Source: Tetraselmis striata
Taxonomy: Eukaryota > Chlorophyta > Chlorodendrophyceae > Chlorodendrales > Chlorodendraceae
Direction of reading: 5' to 3'
NCBI GenBank assembly: GCA_006384855.1
Contig: VCJN01000181.1
Location: 62,001 to 126,000 of the forward strand
DNA: 64,000 nt
Shown one piece after another: positions 32,057 through 44,429 of the stretch. The notes beneath the pieces are model-generated. The model saw only the letters and a program-made list of their open reading frames with translations. It made no database searches and had not been told where the DNA came from. Each line of letters begins with the position of its first letter. The stretch's first letter is position 1. A program made the translations under genes and the position numbers.

Positions 32057-32300
32057 CCGGGTCGGCCCGCCGACCCGCCACGGCATGTAATATCTGTCAT
32101 GCATCGCCGGGGTATGTGTGAGTGGATGCCCCGCCGCCACACCCCCCCCCCCCCCCCCCCCCCATTTACACTTGTGCACTCATTAAGTTTGGGCTGGTTT
32201 CGGAGCAGTACATGTACGTATGTATATACATACAATGGAACGTAGGACCTGCGCGGAAAGAGGCGGGGCTGGCGGAGTGCGTTGGGGGTGCGTAGAGTAG
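31561..32300. other. GE segment between gene D and satellite (GE-3)
   Basis: Contains the gene D 5' side (31561-31890) and the inverted counterpart of 22540-22889, with C tracts at 32026-32055 and 32142-32163. The G run at 31557-31577 lies upstream of gene D. No separate gene is seen. Confidence 0.5.
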
Positions 32301-33790
32301 CGTGTTGGTGAGATTCGGGGTGCATCGGACGCCGGATGCCCATCCACCCAGCGTAAAAGACGCGTACGTAATATTCACACTATATATATTCACACGCAAA
32401 TGTGTGAAAACCGGACATACCGTGCCGGATGGGTGGGAATACGGCGTCCGATGCAGCCAAAACCCCAGGGACACGCTATTCTATGCACCGCCAATGCACT
32501 CCGCCAGCACCGCCTCATTCTCTGTCGATTTCGAAAACGCCTTCACATTATCCACCGCTAATTGCAATTGCCACCGTGTAATATGTTGTCACGATGTGCG
32601 CACACAACAACACTTACTACCGGTTCCGACGCGGATGGAGGCGAGGCTTGCGGAGTGCGTTGGGGGTGCGTAGAGTAGCGTGCTGCAAATAATTGGGGTG
32701 CATCGGACGCCGGATGCCCATCCACCCGGCGTAAAAGACGCGTAATATTCACACTTTATTAACACACAAATGTGTAAAAACCGGACATTCCGTGCCGGAT
32801 GGGTGGGAATACGTCGTCCGATGCAGCCAAAACCCCAGGGACACGCTATTCTATGCACCGCCAATGCACTCCGCCAGCACCGCCTCATTCTCTGTCGATT
32901 TCGAAAACGCCTTCACATTATCCACCGCTAATTGCAATTGCCACCGTGTAATATGTTGTCACGATGTGCGCACACAACAACACTTACTACCGGTTCCGAC
33001 GCGGATGGAGGCGAGGCTTGCGGAGTGCGTTGGGGGTGCGTAGAGTAGCGTGCTGCAAATAATTGGGGTGCATCGGACGCCGGATGCCCATCCACCCGGC
33101 GTAAAAGACGCGTAATATTCACACTTTATTAACACACAAATGTGTAAAAACCGGACATTCCGTGCCGGATGGGTGGGAATACGGCGTCCGATGCAGCCAA
33201 AACCCCAGGGACACGCTATTCTATGCACCGCCAATGCACTCCGCCAGCACCGCCTCATTCTCTGTCGATTTCGAAAACGCCTTCACATTATCCACCGCTA
33301 ATTGCAATTGCCACCGTGTAATATGTTGTCACGATGTGCGCACACAACAACACTTACTACCGGTTCCGACGCGGATGGAGGCGAGGCTTGCGGAGTGCGT
33401 TGGGGGTGCATAGAGTAGCGTGCTGCAAATAATTGGGGTGCATCGGACGCCGGATGCCCATCCACCCGGCGTAGAAGACGCGTAATATTCACACTTTATT
33501 AACACACAAATGTGTAAAAACCGGACATTCCGTGCCGGATGGGTGGGAATACGGCGTCCGATGCAGCCAAAACCCCAGGGACACGCTATTCTATGCACCG
33601 CCAATGCACTCCGCCAGCACCGCCTCATTCTTTGTCGATTTCGAAAACGCCTTCACATTATCCACCGCTAATAATTGCAATTGCCACCGTGTAATGTTGT
33701 CACGATGTGCGCACACAACAACACTTACTACCGGTTCCGACGCGGATGGAGGCGAGGCTTGCGGAGTGCACTGGCGGTGCACAGACTAGC
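32300..33790 (-). repeat. 370-bp satellite array in GE-3 (about 4 units)
   Basis: Same monomer as at 20655-22500, inverted, at 370-bp spacing (anchors at 32411, 32781, 33151, 33521). The last unit (33590-33780) is closer to the GE-2 type. Confidence 0.95.
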
Positions 33791-34059
33791 GGGAGACTAG
33801 ATCCTTTGTCGCTTATTTACAAGCACGGGCGGTGCTGCCAGACCTGATCGTCTACGGCCGATATAATATTCACACTAAATTAACATCGGTGCACACCGCC
33901 GCACACCGCCGCACACCGCCGCACACCGCTGCGCGCGCACATTCGTCGCACACATTATCCCGGATTCACTCGCCGTATCCATTACGCCGTGCTACTTCAA
34001 CAATAAACATTGCGAAATTACACCGACACAATGCCGCACCGACTAGCTCTTGACAATAC

Positions 34060-34788
34060 GTGCATATAAATAGTAGTGGCGCGCTGCTCCTCGCCTCCGA
34101 TGTGTCGTTGACTGCTGCGGAAGGCGGTCGTCGACTGGGTGTTAGTTTCTCCACCTCGGCCGCCCCCCCCCCCCCCCCCCTTCACCGCTCACAGCGCCAT
34201 GGCCGACCTCGCCCCCCCGGGCAAACGTGGGCGGCGAGCCTTGTTGTCTCGCGTGTCCGCGCCGCCGGCATCGAGGAGGACGAGAAAGACATGAGGAAAC
34301 GCGTGACAAGGTGGGCGCGCAACAAAACACTCCATCCTCCACATTAGCACGCACCCACTCGTGGCTAACTTGTGCCGCGCGCAGGTTCGTCCGGGAGCGC
34401 CGTTAAGGCCCACCTCAACGCCAAGGCTTCCACAGTGCCAGCGGCGCAACTCGTGGTGGCCGAGGAGGCCGCATCCTCAGCCGCTTAAAGGCGAAACGAT
34501 TGTGGCTTGTTGTGGGTGTCTGGGCACAAGGGGCGTCCCGACGCGAAGGTAAGGAAGCTCATGGCGGCGTCGTCGACGGCACAGCCTCCCGGGGTGGTGA
34601 AGACACTGACGGATGACAAGAAGCGGAAGAGGCCAGTGAAGAAACGCCGAGGTAAGAAACTGACGGTCGCGGAGTCGGAGGCGGAGTCGGAGGCGGAGGC
34701 GGAGGCGGAGGCGGAGGCGGAGGCGGAGGCAGCGAGATCGTCGAAGCGGAGGGTCCCGCGGGCACGCAAGAACAAGAACAAGCAGTAG
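34060..34788 (+). pseudogene. Gene A of GE-3
   Basis: Encodes AAGIEEDEKDMRKRVTR up to a GTGGGC donor (34311) and an intron ending GCGCAG (34383). Exon 2 starts FVRERR but has an extra T that makes a stop. The terminal part, from about 34525, is intact: RPDAKVRKLMAASS, KRKRPVKKRRGKKL, about nine Glu-Ala pairs and RSSKRRVPRARKNKNKQ with a stop at 34788. It is followed by C-rich tracts (34803-34830, 34903-34920). Confidence 0.5.
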
Positions 34789-35131
34789 CCCCCGCCCCCT
34801 TACCCCCCCCCCCCTCCCCCCCCCCCCCAGGCGGGAGCGGCTGGCGGCGAGGGGGGGCGGGGGGGGGGCGGGGCGGGCGTGGTCCCCCCGCCCCCGCACC
34901 CCCCCCCCCCCCCCCCCCCCGCCCCCGGGCCACATCCCCCGATGGCAGCTGTCGCGAATATTGTAATTCAAACATTCTTCGGCAAACCGCTGCCTGCCCC
35001 CGCCCTCCCCCTCGCGAATATTTATGTAACGTGAGCACTCTTTGGCAAAACATGGCAGCCAAACCGCCCATCTGATGACCTTTGATCGGACGGCTGGCAG
35101 GCCCGTTCAGCAGTACTAGCTATAATGTACA

Positions 35132-38100
35132 CCCCTGCACATAAGTTTGGGGTCCCTTTTCGGCAGTCTCAAGACTTCACAAGTCTAGGGTACCTGAACG
35201 TAGGGTATATGAGATGAAACCCTGGAATCTCAGAGGGCTTTATAAAACCTGCATGACGAGTGGCTCAAACCGAAGCTTAATGACCTTTGACTAGGGAATC
35301 ACGCTGCACTTGGTGCGTGGATGGGCGTCGCCTGCAACTGCACCAAAACCGGGGTCGGTATCACGCACACGCCGACGCGCGTGCATAGGCAACCAAACGG
35401 CGGGATGGCCATGAACGCGTGAGGAAACACATTGGCGAGGGGCTCGGGTGCATTTGGTTGGGGTGCAGCCGTGTGGGCGGCGGCCAGTGCATGTCGCGTT
35501 GCGATACTGGCATGGCATCAGTGTCGGCCACGCGCGGCAACACCCCCTTGGCTTCAAAACGCTATAACTTCTCAGGGTTTGCTCAGAAAAACTTTTTAAA
35601 AATATCACGCGATTCCTCGTTCGATTCTGCGTCGGGAACACTCTTCCATAATCACAAAATCGATTTTTTGGGTCTCCGGAAAAAATCCCCAAAGATGATC
35701 ATCCAAGTTGCCCCTCACTGCCTCATGTGCCCACCCATATCGGGCGCGTGGCTTTGCGCCAAGTGCGTGTCTAAGCCCCATACTCAGTTGCGCGAGAGCG
35801 TTATGTATGTGGATGACCACGGACCACCAACACTTGGCATGTGCCACCTCCTAGCGATACACACATCTACCAGCCAAAATGCCATTTTCCACAGCATTTT
35901 TCAAGGAATTTCATATTAATCAAAATCCACGCCCCTACCGCGCCACCCCGCCCACGAAACGGTGCAACTGGCATTCCACCACGCGCCCCCATAGTAGAGC
36001 ATTGCCCTACGCCAAGGGGGCCATCGAGCGCCTCTCCTACGTGCGTTCGCCACAGAAACAGCAGCATTTTCACCCCAAAACTGCTCCCCACAGTGGCCAA
36101 CTTGACGTTGGGGTGTCACGTCGTGCCTATAGCGACATGCTTTCAGTGGCCTACACGCACGGTGTGTGCAACTTATGCCAAGGGCCGTATCCACCGAGTT
36201 TGGTGCGACGAGTGCCGCTATTTCCATAGGTTTGGACGGTTGGCGCAACCCACAACTTTCTGGCGCCAACGCACCATGCAATGATTTCGCGTTTTTGAAA
36301 GGGCGCCCACAAATGGTCGTGTTGTCGCGCGGGTGGGTATAAAGCGCACAATAGGCGTTCGCCCGAACTATTCCCACTGTAGTTAGCATGTATGCACATG
36401 CAGCCGGCGTTATCCTCGCCCATGCATGCGCTTTGCGATCGAAAATGCAAAACCCGGACTTATGTGGAGGGGTGTGCGCCGCACCAAGCGCGCTCGACGA
36501 GGTCGTAATAAGGCGTCTTGGGACAGTGAGCCCTTTCGAGCCCGTGGCTCGCATGTGGATGCGTCATGGGCATATGCAGCCAGTAGGAGCATTGGGGTGA
36601 TTCAAACATGCCGCGTCGGCCGTATATGGCCGAATGACATATGGCCAACACACCCCTGCACATAAGTTTGGGGTCCCTTTTCGGCAGTCTCAAGACTTCA
36701 CAAGTCTAGGGTACCTGAACGTAGGGTATATGAGATGAAACCCTGGAATCTCAGAGGGCTTTATAAAACCTGCATGACGAGTGGCTCAAACCGAAGCTTA
36801 ATGACCTTTGACTAGGGAATCACGCTGCACTTGGTGCGTGGATGGGCGTCGCCTGCAACTGCACCAAAACCGGGGTCGGTATCACGCACACGCCGACGCG
36901 CGTGCATAGGCAACCAAACGGCGGGATGGCCATGAACGCGTGAGGAAACACATTGGCGAGGGGCTCGGGTGCATTTGGTTGGGGTGCAGCCGTGTGGGCG
37001 GCGGCCAGTGCATGTCGCGTTGCGATACTGGCATGGCATCAGTGTCGGCCACGCGCGGCAACACCCCCTTGGCTTCAAAACGCTATAACTTCTCAGGGTT
37101 TGCTCAGAAAAACTTTTTAAAAATATCACGCGATTCCTCGTTCGATTCTGCGTCGGGAACACTCTTCCATAATCACAAAATCGATTTTTTGGGTCTCCGG
37201 AAAAAATCCCCAAAGATGATCATCCAAGTTGCCCCTCACTGCCTCATGTGCCCACCCATATCGGGCGCGTGGCTTTGCGCCAAGTGCGTGTCTAAGCCCC
37301 ATACTCAGTTGCGCGAGAGCGTTATGTATGTGGATGACCACGGACCACCAACACTTGGCATGTGCCACCTCCTAGCGATACACACATCTACCAGCCAAAA
37401 TGCCATTTTCCACAGCATTTTTCAAGGAATTTCATATTAATCAAAATCCACGCCCCTACCGCGCCACCCCGCCCACGAAACGGTGCAACTGGCATTCCAC
37501 CACGCGCCCCCATAGTAGAGCATTGCCCTACGCCAAGGGGGCCATCGAGCGCCTCTCCTACGTGCGTTCGCCACAGAAACAGCAGCATTTTCACCCCAAA
37601 ACTGCTCCCCACAGTGGCCAACTTGACGTTGGGGTGTCACGTCGTGCCTATAGCGACATGCTTTCAGTGGCCTACACGCACGGTGTGTGCAACTTATGCC
37701 AAGGGCCGTATCCACCGAGTTTGGTGCGACGAGTGCCGCTATTTCCATAGGTTTGGACGGTTGGCGCAACCCACAACTTTCTGGCGCCAACGCACCATGC
37801 AATGATTTCGCGTTTTTGAAAGGGCGCCCACAAATGGTCGTGTTGTCGCGCGGGTGGGTATAAAGCGCACAATAGGCGTTCGCCCGAACTATTCCCACTG
37901 TAGTTAGCATGTATGCACATGCAGCCGGCGTTATCCTCGCCCATGCATGCGCTTTGCGATCGAAAATGCAAAACCCGGACTTATGTGGAGGGGTGTGCGC
38001 CGCACCAAGCGCGCTCGACGAGGTCGTAATAAGGCGTCTTGGGACAGTGAGCCCTTTCGAGCCCGTGGCTCGCATGTGGATGCGTCATGGGCATATGCAG

Positions 38101-39514
38101 CCAGTAGGAGCATTGGGGTGATTCAAACATGCCGCGTCGGCCGTATATGGCCGAATGACATATGGCCAACACACCCCTGCACATAAGTTTGGGGTCCCTT
38201 TTCGGCAGTCTCAAGACTTCACAAGTCTAGGGTACCTGAACGTAGGGTATATGAGATGAAACCCTGGAATCTCAGAGGGCTTTATAAAACCTGCATGACG
38301 AGTGGCTCAAACCGAAGCTTAATGACCTTTGACTAGGGAATCACGCTGCACTTGGTGCGTGGATGGGCGTCGCCTGCAACTGCACCAAAACCGGGGTCGG
38401 TATCACGCACACGCCGACGCGCGTGCATAGGCAACCAAACGGCGGGATGGCCATGAACGCGTGAGGAAACACATTGGCGAGGGGCTCGGGTGCATTTGGT
38501 TGGGGTGCAGCCGTGTGGGCGGCGGCCAGTGCATGTCGCGTTGCGATACTGGCATGGCATCAGTGTCGGCCACGCGCGGCAACACCCCCTTGGCTTCAAA
38601 ACGCTATAACTTCTCAGGGTTTGCTCAGAAAAACTTTTTAAAAATATCACGCGATTCCTCGTTCGATTCTGCGTCGGGAACACTCTTCCATAATCACAAA
38701 ATCGATTTTTTGGGTCTCCGGAAAAAATCCCCAAAGATGATCATCCAAGTTGCCCCTCACTGCCTCATGTGCCCACCCATATCGGGCGCGTGGCTTTGCG
38801 CCAAGTGCGTGTCTAAGCCCCATACTCAGTTGCGCGAGAGCGTTATGTATGTGGATGACCACGGACCACCAACACTTGGCATGTGCCACCTCCTAGCGAT
38901 ACACACATCTACCAGCCAAAATGCCATTTTCCACAGCATTTTTCAAGGAATTTCATATTAATCAAAATCCACGCCCCTACCGCGCCACCCCGCCCACGAA
39001 ACGGTGCAACTGGCATTCCACCACGCGCCCCCATAGTAGAGCATTGCCCTACGCCAAGGGGGCCATCGAGCGCCTCTCCTACGTGCGTTCGCCACAGAAA
39101 CAGCAGCATTTTCACCCCAAAACTGCTCCCCACAGTGGCCAACTTGACGTTGGGGTGTCACGTCGTGCCTATAGCGACATGCTTTCAGTGGCCTACACGC
39201 ACGGTGTGTGCAACTTATGCCAAGGGCCGTATCCACCGAGTTTGGTGCGACGAGTGCCGCTATTTCCATAGGTTTGGACGGTTGGCGCAACCCACAACTT
39301 TCTGGCGCCAACGCACCATGCAATGATTTCGCGTTTTTGAAAGGGCGCCCACAAATGGTCGTGTTGTCGCGCGGGTGGGTATAAAGCGCACAATAGGCGT
39401 TCGCCCGAACTATTCCCACTGTAGTTAGCATGTATGCACATGCAGCCGGCGTTATCCTCGCCCATGCATGCGCTTTGCGATCGAAAATGCAAAACCCGGA
39501 CTTATGTGGAGGGG
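35132..39514 (+). mobile_element. Head-to-tail triple of a 1341-bp inverted-repeat element
   Basis: Three copies start at 35132, 36653 and 38174 (period 1521 bp). Each 1341-bp element has ends CCCCTGCACATAAGT and, inverted, CCCCTCCACATAAGT; the first two are followed by an identical 180-bp spacer (36473-36652, 37994-38173). The whole block is flanked by TGTACA (35126-35131 and 39515-39520), and the empty site TATAATGTACACAAAAT is seen in GE-4. By eye the copies are identical. The 1341-bp elements and the block share the same outer ends, so the block behaved as one insertion or expanded in place. Confidence 0.85.
35419..36284 (+). other. Coding-like region of the 1341-bp element (repeated at +1521 and +3042)
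   Basis: Two overlapping frames on the plus strand show zinc-binding-like pairs: HCLMCPPISGAWLCAKC at about 35719-35769, then VCNLCQG and VWCDECRYF at about 36168-36225, in frames that would have to be joined. A 212-codon frame on the opposite strand (35916-36554) overlaps them. I cannot decide which strand is coding and do not recognise a transposase. The same positions exist in the second and third copies. Confidence 0.3.
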
Positions 39515-39521
39515 TGTACAC

Positions 39522-39914
39522 AAAAATCCCCACTTTGGCCGAATAGTACGGCTGAGATTTGCGCTCCCATGTACTAATAGTCGTAGTTATCCACAGGACC
39601 ACTCTCCATCGTGCCCGGGTACCGGGTACCGGGTACTCGATACCCGGTACCGGCGTAATAAATATATCGCGTACTACCCGGTACTACACGGACAACCTTG
39701 TACCTTGTACGTCAGTGCCATGTAACGCTCCACCGGGCTGGTACGACTTCCTCAATGATGACAAAAAGGATTTATCGCCCGCCGGCAATAACGCCGGATG
39801 TACTCGCACGTAACTGGATGGACGTGCCGCCACCAGCAGCAGCCTTCACGGATAAATAATAGTCGCTAGTAGTAGCGCTTCGTCACCTGTATGTCACATC
39901 TGAATCTCACAGTG
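39522..39914 (+). repeat. GE-3 right-terminal segment
   Basis: Conserved non-coding terminus with the GGTACCGGGTACC tandem words and the right inverted repeat. It continues directly from 35125 if the triple element is removed. Confidence 0.8.
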
Positions 39915-40388
39915 ATACCTCGCGTGCCTCAATGCTGCCACATATATTCTCTCGGAAGCCTTCGTCGACGGCATGAGACACGTTTGTGGGCGCCACTCGC
40001 GAGATCGACCGCATGCACCGCTTCCGCACCTCGCTTGGATCTGCAAGTCAAGGGAGGCCGAGCTCTACGAGCAGGACCGCTATGTCTTGGAGGTCATCCA
40101 CTAGGCTCCCAGCCTGTCTCGTAATTATATTGTAATACCATGTATTAATCTTGTAATCTTACCAATAGTATGACACTTGTATGTTGCCATTCCGTGACGT
40201 ACTCGTAATAAACTGCATCAGGCGCATATCACACGTCTTCGCGACGCTGCATCCAACACGGACTATTTTTACATCTGCCCCTTGAAGCCCGACAATCTCG
40301 ATACGCTCTGGCCTAATCCGCGATAGCGCGCGCGCGGCAGAGCCAATAAGCGGGCGCGCGGCAGTGGGCGGCGAGGCGCGCGGCAGTT
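39915..40388 (+). other. End of FY-2, resumed after GE-3
   Basis: Collinear with 52610-53090. Ends in GCGCGCGGCAG repeats, probably near the FY right border because the sequences differ from 40388 and 53090 onward. 40389-40572 is GC-rich with no recognisable content. Confidence 0.55.
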
Positions 40389-40572
40389 GGCGGGCGGAAT
40401 AAATTATTTACATCCGGTTTTGACTGGGACCGCCTTGGCAGCCGGCCTGCTGCTCGCGGGTGGCGGCAGCGGCTACGGCGGCCCGCGGGCGGCCGGCCCG
40501 CGACCCGAGCGCCCCACCGCCCGCCCTGGCCCCGGCACCACCCCGGCCCTGGGCCAGCCCTTCAGCCGCCGG

Positions 40573-40885
40573 CTTCACGCTCACTCAGGCACCACCACAC
40601 GTCATCCTCCTCTCGTTACTCTTCGTCAATTATATGGAGGGCGACCAGTCTGCCGCGAAGCGGGGCGCAGCGCCGATGGCGGATGAGGCGATGGCGGAGG
40701 ACAACATTGCCGCCGCCGCCGCGGCTTGCAATGCCGCCAACATCTCAGCAAGAGTGACACCGACACCACTTGGGACGCAAGCCGGCGATATTCTCATCGA
40801 CGACGACGAAGATGACCCCCTCTTAGGCCAAAGCTCCACTGGCTCACCATGTCTATCAGGTAAGCCGCCGCCGGCTGCTAGGGCG
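40573..40885 (+). pseudogene. YR-d: isolated 5' piece of the recombinase element
   Basis: MEGDQSAAKRGAAPMADEA...DILIDDDEDDPLLGQSS... ending at CAGGTAAGCC, a consensus splice donor that the three longer copies have lost by substitution. Only this first exon is present; the sequence then changes at about 40880. The region 40886-41090 has no recognised gene. Confidence 0.5.
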
Positions 40886-41094
40886 GCACCCGGCGCGAGA
40901 ACAACCGTGCCATCTGGTCTTTTTCCGTGCCGCATGACACTAGCCTCCCGCCCGACGAGCGTACAAGTCGAATGTCATGATGTGTTGTTGGCTGTGCCAC
41001 TTAGCCGATACGGGCGGCCTACACGGTTCACTGCCCCACGAGGCCCCCCATGCCTTTACCGACCACGAGCGAGACGTTAAGACTTAGTCCGATC

Positions 41095-41290
41095 ATGCGC
41101 ATCTCGGCGGCAGCTCGTTTGCCCGCACCGCCCGTCGTGGCAAGGGTTACGTGTTCAATTACTCATCTGGCAAGGGGAACAATACGCTAAAGGATCACAT
41201 ACATCGCACGCTACCACAGATTGAGTGCCAGCGCGTGTTCTCTTTTGCTGGTCTTATCACCATGCACTAAAGAAATAGAATGAACCTAGA
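41095..41290 (+). pseudogene. Possible BED zinc-finger remnant
   Basis: One frame reads ARTARRGKGYVFNYSSGKGNNTLKDHIHRTLP, which resembles the second half of a BED finger (N-T-L-x2-H-I-x4). The expected Cys pair is not clear and flanking frames are closed. Could be a decayed transposase start. Confidence 0.25.
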
Positions 41291-41750
41291 TAACATGGGT
41301 ACCTGCCACTAGCCTCCCTGCAGGTCTCGTAATTACACTGTAATGGCCCGTACTCGCGATTTTCCCACGGAATGGGCTTGTAATCGCCGTATCTACCGTG
41401 TAATAGCCACTTTTATGCTAGGCTCGCTAGTCGCTATGAAGTGCCCGGCTGCCCGCATTCCGTAATTGCTACCAGTATCAAGGCTACCAGTAGCATGTGC
41501 CATCCCCACAGTACATTGTACCCACATCGCGCCTCGCGCGGCAACCCGTAATCTTGTGGCACTTTCGCCACACTTTACTTTAATGTCTCATCACAAGCTC
41601 CGTGGCGACGCCGCAACGGCCAACGGCATCAAACCGCCGGCTGAATTGCTGGACACTTTAATACCATGCGCATAGCGTGAACGCCACTGACTAGATCCTA
41701 CCAACCCCTTCCGCCCCTGGGTGCCGCCGGCGCCGAGTAGTGGTGTGCCA

Positions 41751-42610
41751 TGGGACCTCGCAACTCCAAGCGCCGTATTCCTGAGGGGAAGGAGGGTTGT
41801 ACGCTTGCCACGGGGACTTGGGAAATAGCCACCAAGCGAATCCGCTGCAGCGCGCGCGTGTGGCGCCTCTGTCTCGAAGACTCAATTCTACGACAATCAT
41901 AGATCGACGGAGGCGTGCGCTAAGCCTCCGGACACCGCCGCGCATGTCGCAGCCGGTGGTGATGGCGCCCCTGCTGCACCGTACGCCCGAAACGCGGGGC
42001 GAGCCGGGTTATGCATCGATGCCGTCGCCGTTGCCGCCGCCACCCCCCGCCTCCCTCTCCGCGGCTCCCGTCTTTCCGAAACGAATCAGCGAGCCCCGCA
42101 CTACCCAGCGGCGGGGAGGGGCGTTCGGTGTCGTTTGATGGTGGCCTGGCAGCAAGCATGGCAGCGCAGGCGATGAATGCCGAGCTTCATGTGGGCGCTG
42201 TCATAATCGAGACGTTCGGGACGCGGGGGAGCTTTATCGGCCGGGTAGCCTCCCCCCCCCCCCCCCCCCCCCCCTCCGGGGTTTGCCCTCCTTGATGTAT
42301 CGTCACACTTGCCATAGGCCCACCGCCGCCCTATGATAGCCACCCGTGTGTATCATCCAATATCAAGATCGTCAGTTGGAGACGGGATAACGAAGACGCA
42401 GACCCGGCGGATAGGGAGCTAGTGATGAAGGTGATTTACGACGACGGCGACTCGGAAGAGCTAACTAAGTCGGAGATACTACCGCTTTACCTGACGACAT
42501 AGCAGTTGTGCGATTTCACTCGCAACTTGCCTCAAGACGCCATTATTGTCGCCCTACCGGCGGTGCCCCCCTTGCGCACCGACCGACGGTACCTTTGGGG
42601 GGTTGCTTAG
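41751..42610 (+). pseudogene. Tudor-like gene of FY-3, left arm, broken
   Basis: Close relative of 8813-9711. A deletion near 41985 shifts frame, and in exon 2 a GAG codon has become TAG (CTGACGACATAGCAG near 42500). The intron again starts GTAGCC followed by a long C tract. Confidence 0.6.
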
Positions 42611-43348
42611 TTATTGGCGTATGGGCGAGAGTATATCGCACATGCAACGTGTAGAAGATTAATTGTTGTGCTTCATCCTTACAACACGCGCATTCGTTTA
42701 GATCCTTATGCGCATATGTGCACCTGCCAGGAGCTACGCGAACTTCTCGACGCCGATAGCGACGCCTAAGGCATTGTCGCGGGGGTTGTGGAAGGCGACC
42801 CCTTAAAACCTGACGACAGCCGCATCGACAGCCACGGCGAAGGAGACGTTGTTGCGAGGTATGACTTCAGTACCGGGACCTCAGCCGCCGTATCGTGCAT
42901 CAAGGCGGCCCCGCCAACTGGGCGGCGTGCGCAAAGGCGCTGGATAAGTACTATCAACGAATTGGCACATTGGAGCCTAAGCCAGCATGGAAGCGCGCAT
43001 ATGAAATGGGGCTCGACCCCCATAACATCAAGTGACCCCATGTTGACACCAGTGATGCTATCACTGCTGTACACCCGAAAATGTAGCTAGGGTATGCGTA
43101 TTAGTACTTTAGCACATATCAGATTGGTACGGGCACCGCGCTACAGGTTTTTACGGGCCATGCGAGTGAAATCGCTCAGCTGCTATGTCGTCATGTATGA
43201 CGGTTGTATCTCCGACTCAGTTAGCTTTTCCGAGTTGCCGTCGTCGTAAATCACCTTCATCACCAGCTCCCTACCCGCCGGGTCGGCGTCCTCGTTATCC
43301 CATCTCCAACTGTCGACATGTACGTTGGGTGATACACACGGGTGGCTA

Positions 43349-43989
43349 TCACATGGCGGCGGTAGTAAGCCTATGGCCGGTGTAGTAGTAACGCGAGGTC
43401 AGGGAGGGCAACATGGGTGGGTGGGAAAGAGGGAGGGGGGGGAGGGCTACCTGGCCGAGAAAGCTCCTCTGCGTCTCGAATGTGTTGGTTATGACAGCGC
43501 CCACGTGAAGCTCGACATTCATCTCCTGCGCTGCCATGCTTGCTGCCAAGCCACCATCAAACAACACCGAACGCCTCTCCCCGCCGATGGGTAGTGCGCG
43601 CGGGGCTCGCTGATTCGTTTCGGGGAGACGGTAGCGGCGGAGAGGGAGGCGGGGGGGGGGGGGGGGTGGCGGCGGCGACAACATCGATGCATCACCCGGC
43701 TCGCCCCGCGTTTCGGTCTGACCGTGTCCGGACGGAGCAGAGGCGTGACGGACGTACGATGCAGCAGGTAGGGGCGCCATCACCACCGGCTGCGACATGC
43801 GCGGAAGTGGGAGGCTTGGCGCACACCTCCGTCCATCTGTGATTGTCGTAGAATTGAGTCTTCGAGACAGGGGCGCCACACGTGCATCAACGGATTCTCT
43901 TGGTCGCCGCTTCTTAAGTCCCCGTGGCAGGCGTACAACCCCCTTGCCCTCCGGTGTACGGCGCTTGGAGTTGCGACGCCCCATGGCAC
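43349..43989 (-). pseudogene. Inverted Tudor-like exon of FY-3, right arm
   Basis: Counterpart of 10500-11090. Frame partly open (GRRNSKRRTPEGK..., later FETQRSFLGQV). A 19-base C run of FY-1 is shortened here to about nine bases. Confidence 0.55.
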
Positions 43990-44429
43990 ACCACTACACG
44001 GCGCCGGCGGCTCCCATGGGCAGGGGGGGGGGGGGGAGGGAGCTAGTCACAGACACTCCGAGTGCTACGATGCATGGTAAAGTATCCGCGGGACTTGCAG
44101 CAATTCATCCGACGGTTTGAGGCGGTTGGCCACACGGCGTTCCTGTTACACGAAAATCGGGTTTTTTTGTGTACGCTTTGTAACGCGCCACCAGCTTTCC
44201 CTGGTGTGCATCAACTTATGGGCCCAGGGTTTTACCCAAAACCCCCAAGGCCTCGTACATGACATGTACTGGTGCGCTCGGGCGGTGGAGCCGGGCGGGT
44301 GGTGGGCGTATGAGCAGTACTCGCACGGGATCCTACACGTGCAGTGGTGGTGCTGCTGGGTGGCTGATGGCTCACGCACGAGCATGCGCGGCGGCATGCC
44401 ACATTATCATTATCGTTGCCAGCAGCACC

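Larger units (their letters stand above)
26885..39914 (+). mobile_element. GE-3: complete 13.0-kb CACTG-ended transposon
   Basis: Both termini read CACTGTGAGATTCAGATG... inwards, 22 bp identical. A 3-bp duplication ATA lies at 26882-26884 and 39915-39917, and the empty site GGAGCATACCTCGCG is at about 52608. CACTG ends and a 3-bp duplication are typical of EnSpm/CACTA elements. Order: left subterminal region, gene C (plus), gene D (minus), satellite, gene A (plus), terminal segment. Gene B is deleted. A separate 4.4-kb triple element (35132-39514) inflates it; without that, GE-3 is about 8.6 kb. No CACTA-type transposase core is seen in any of its genes. Confidence 0.9.

Noticed and set aside
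35916..36554. Treating the 212-codon minus-strand ORF (three identical copies) as a confirmed gene
   Set aside because: Identity comes from recent tandem duplication, not selection; competing frames on the other strand have zinc-like motifs.
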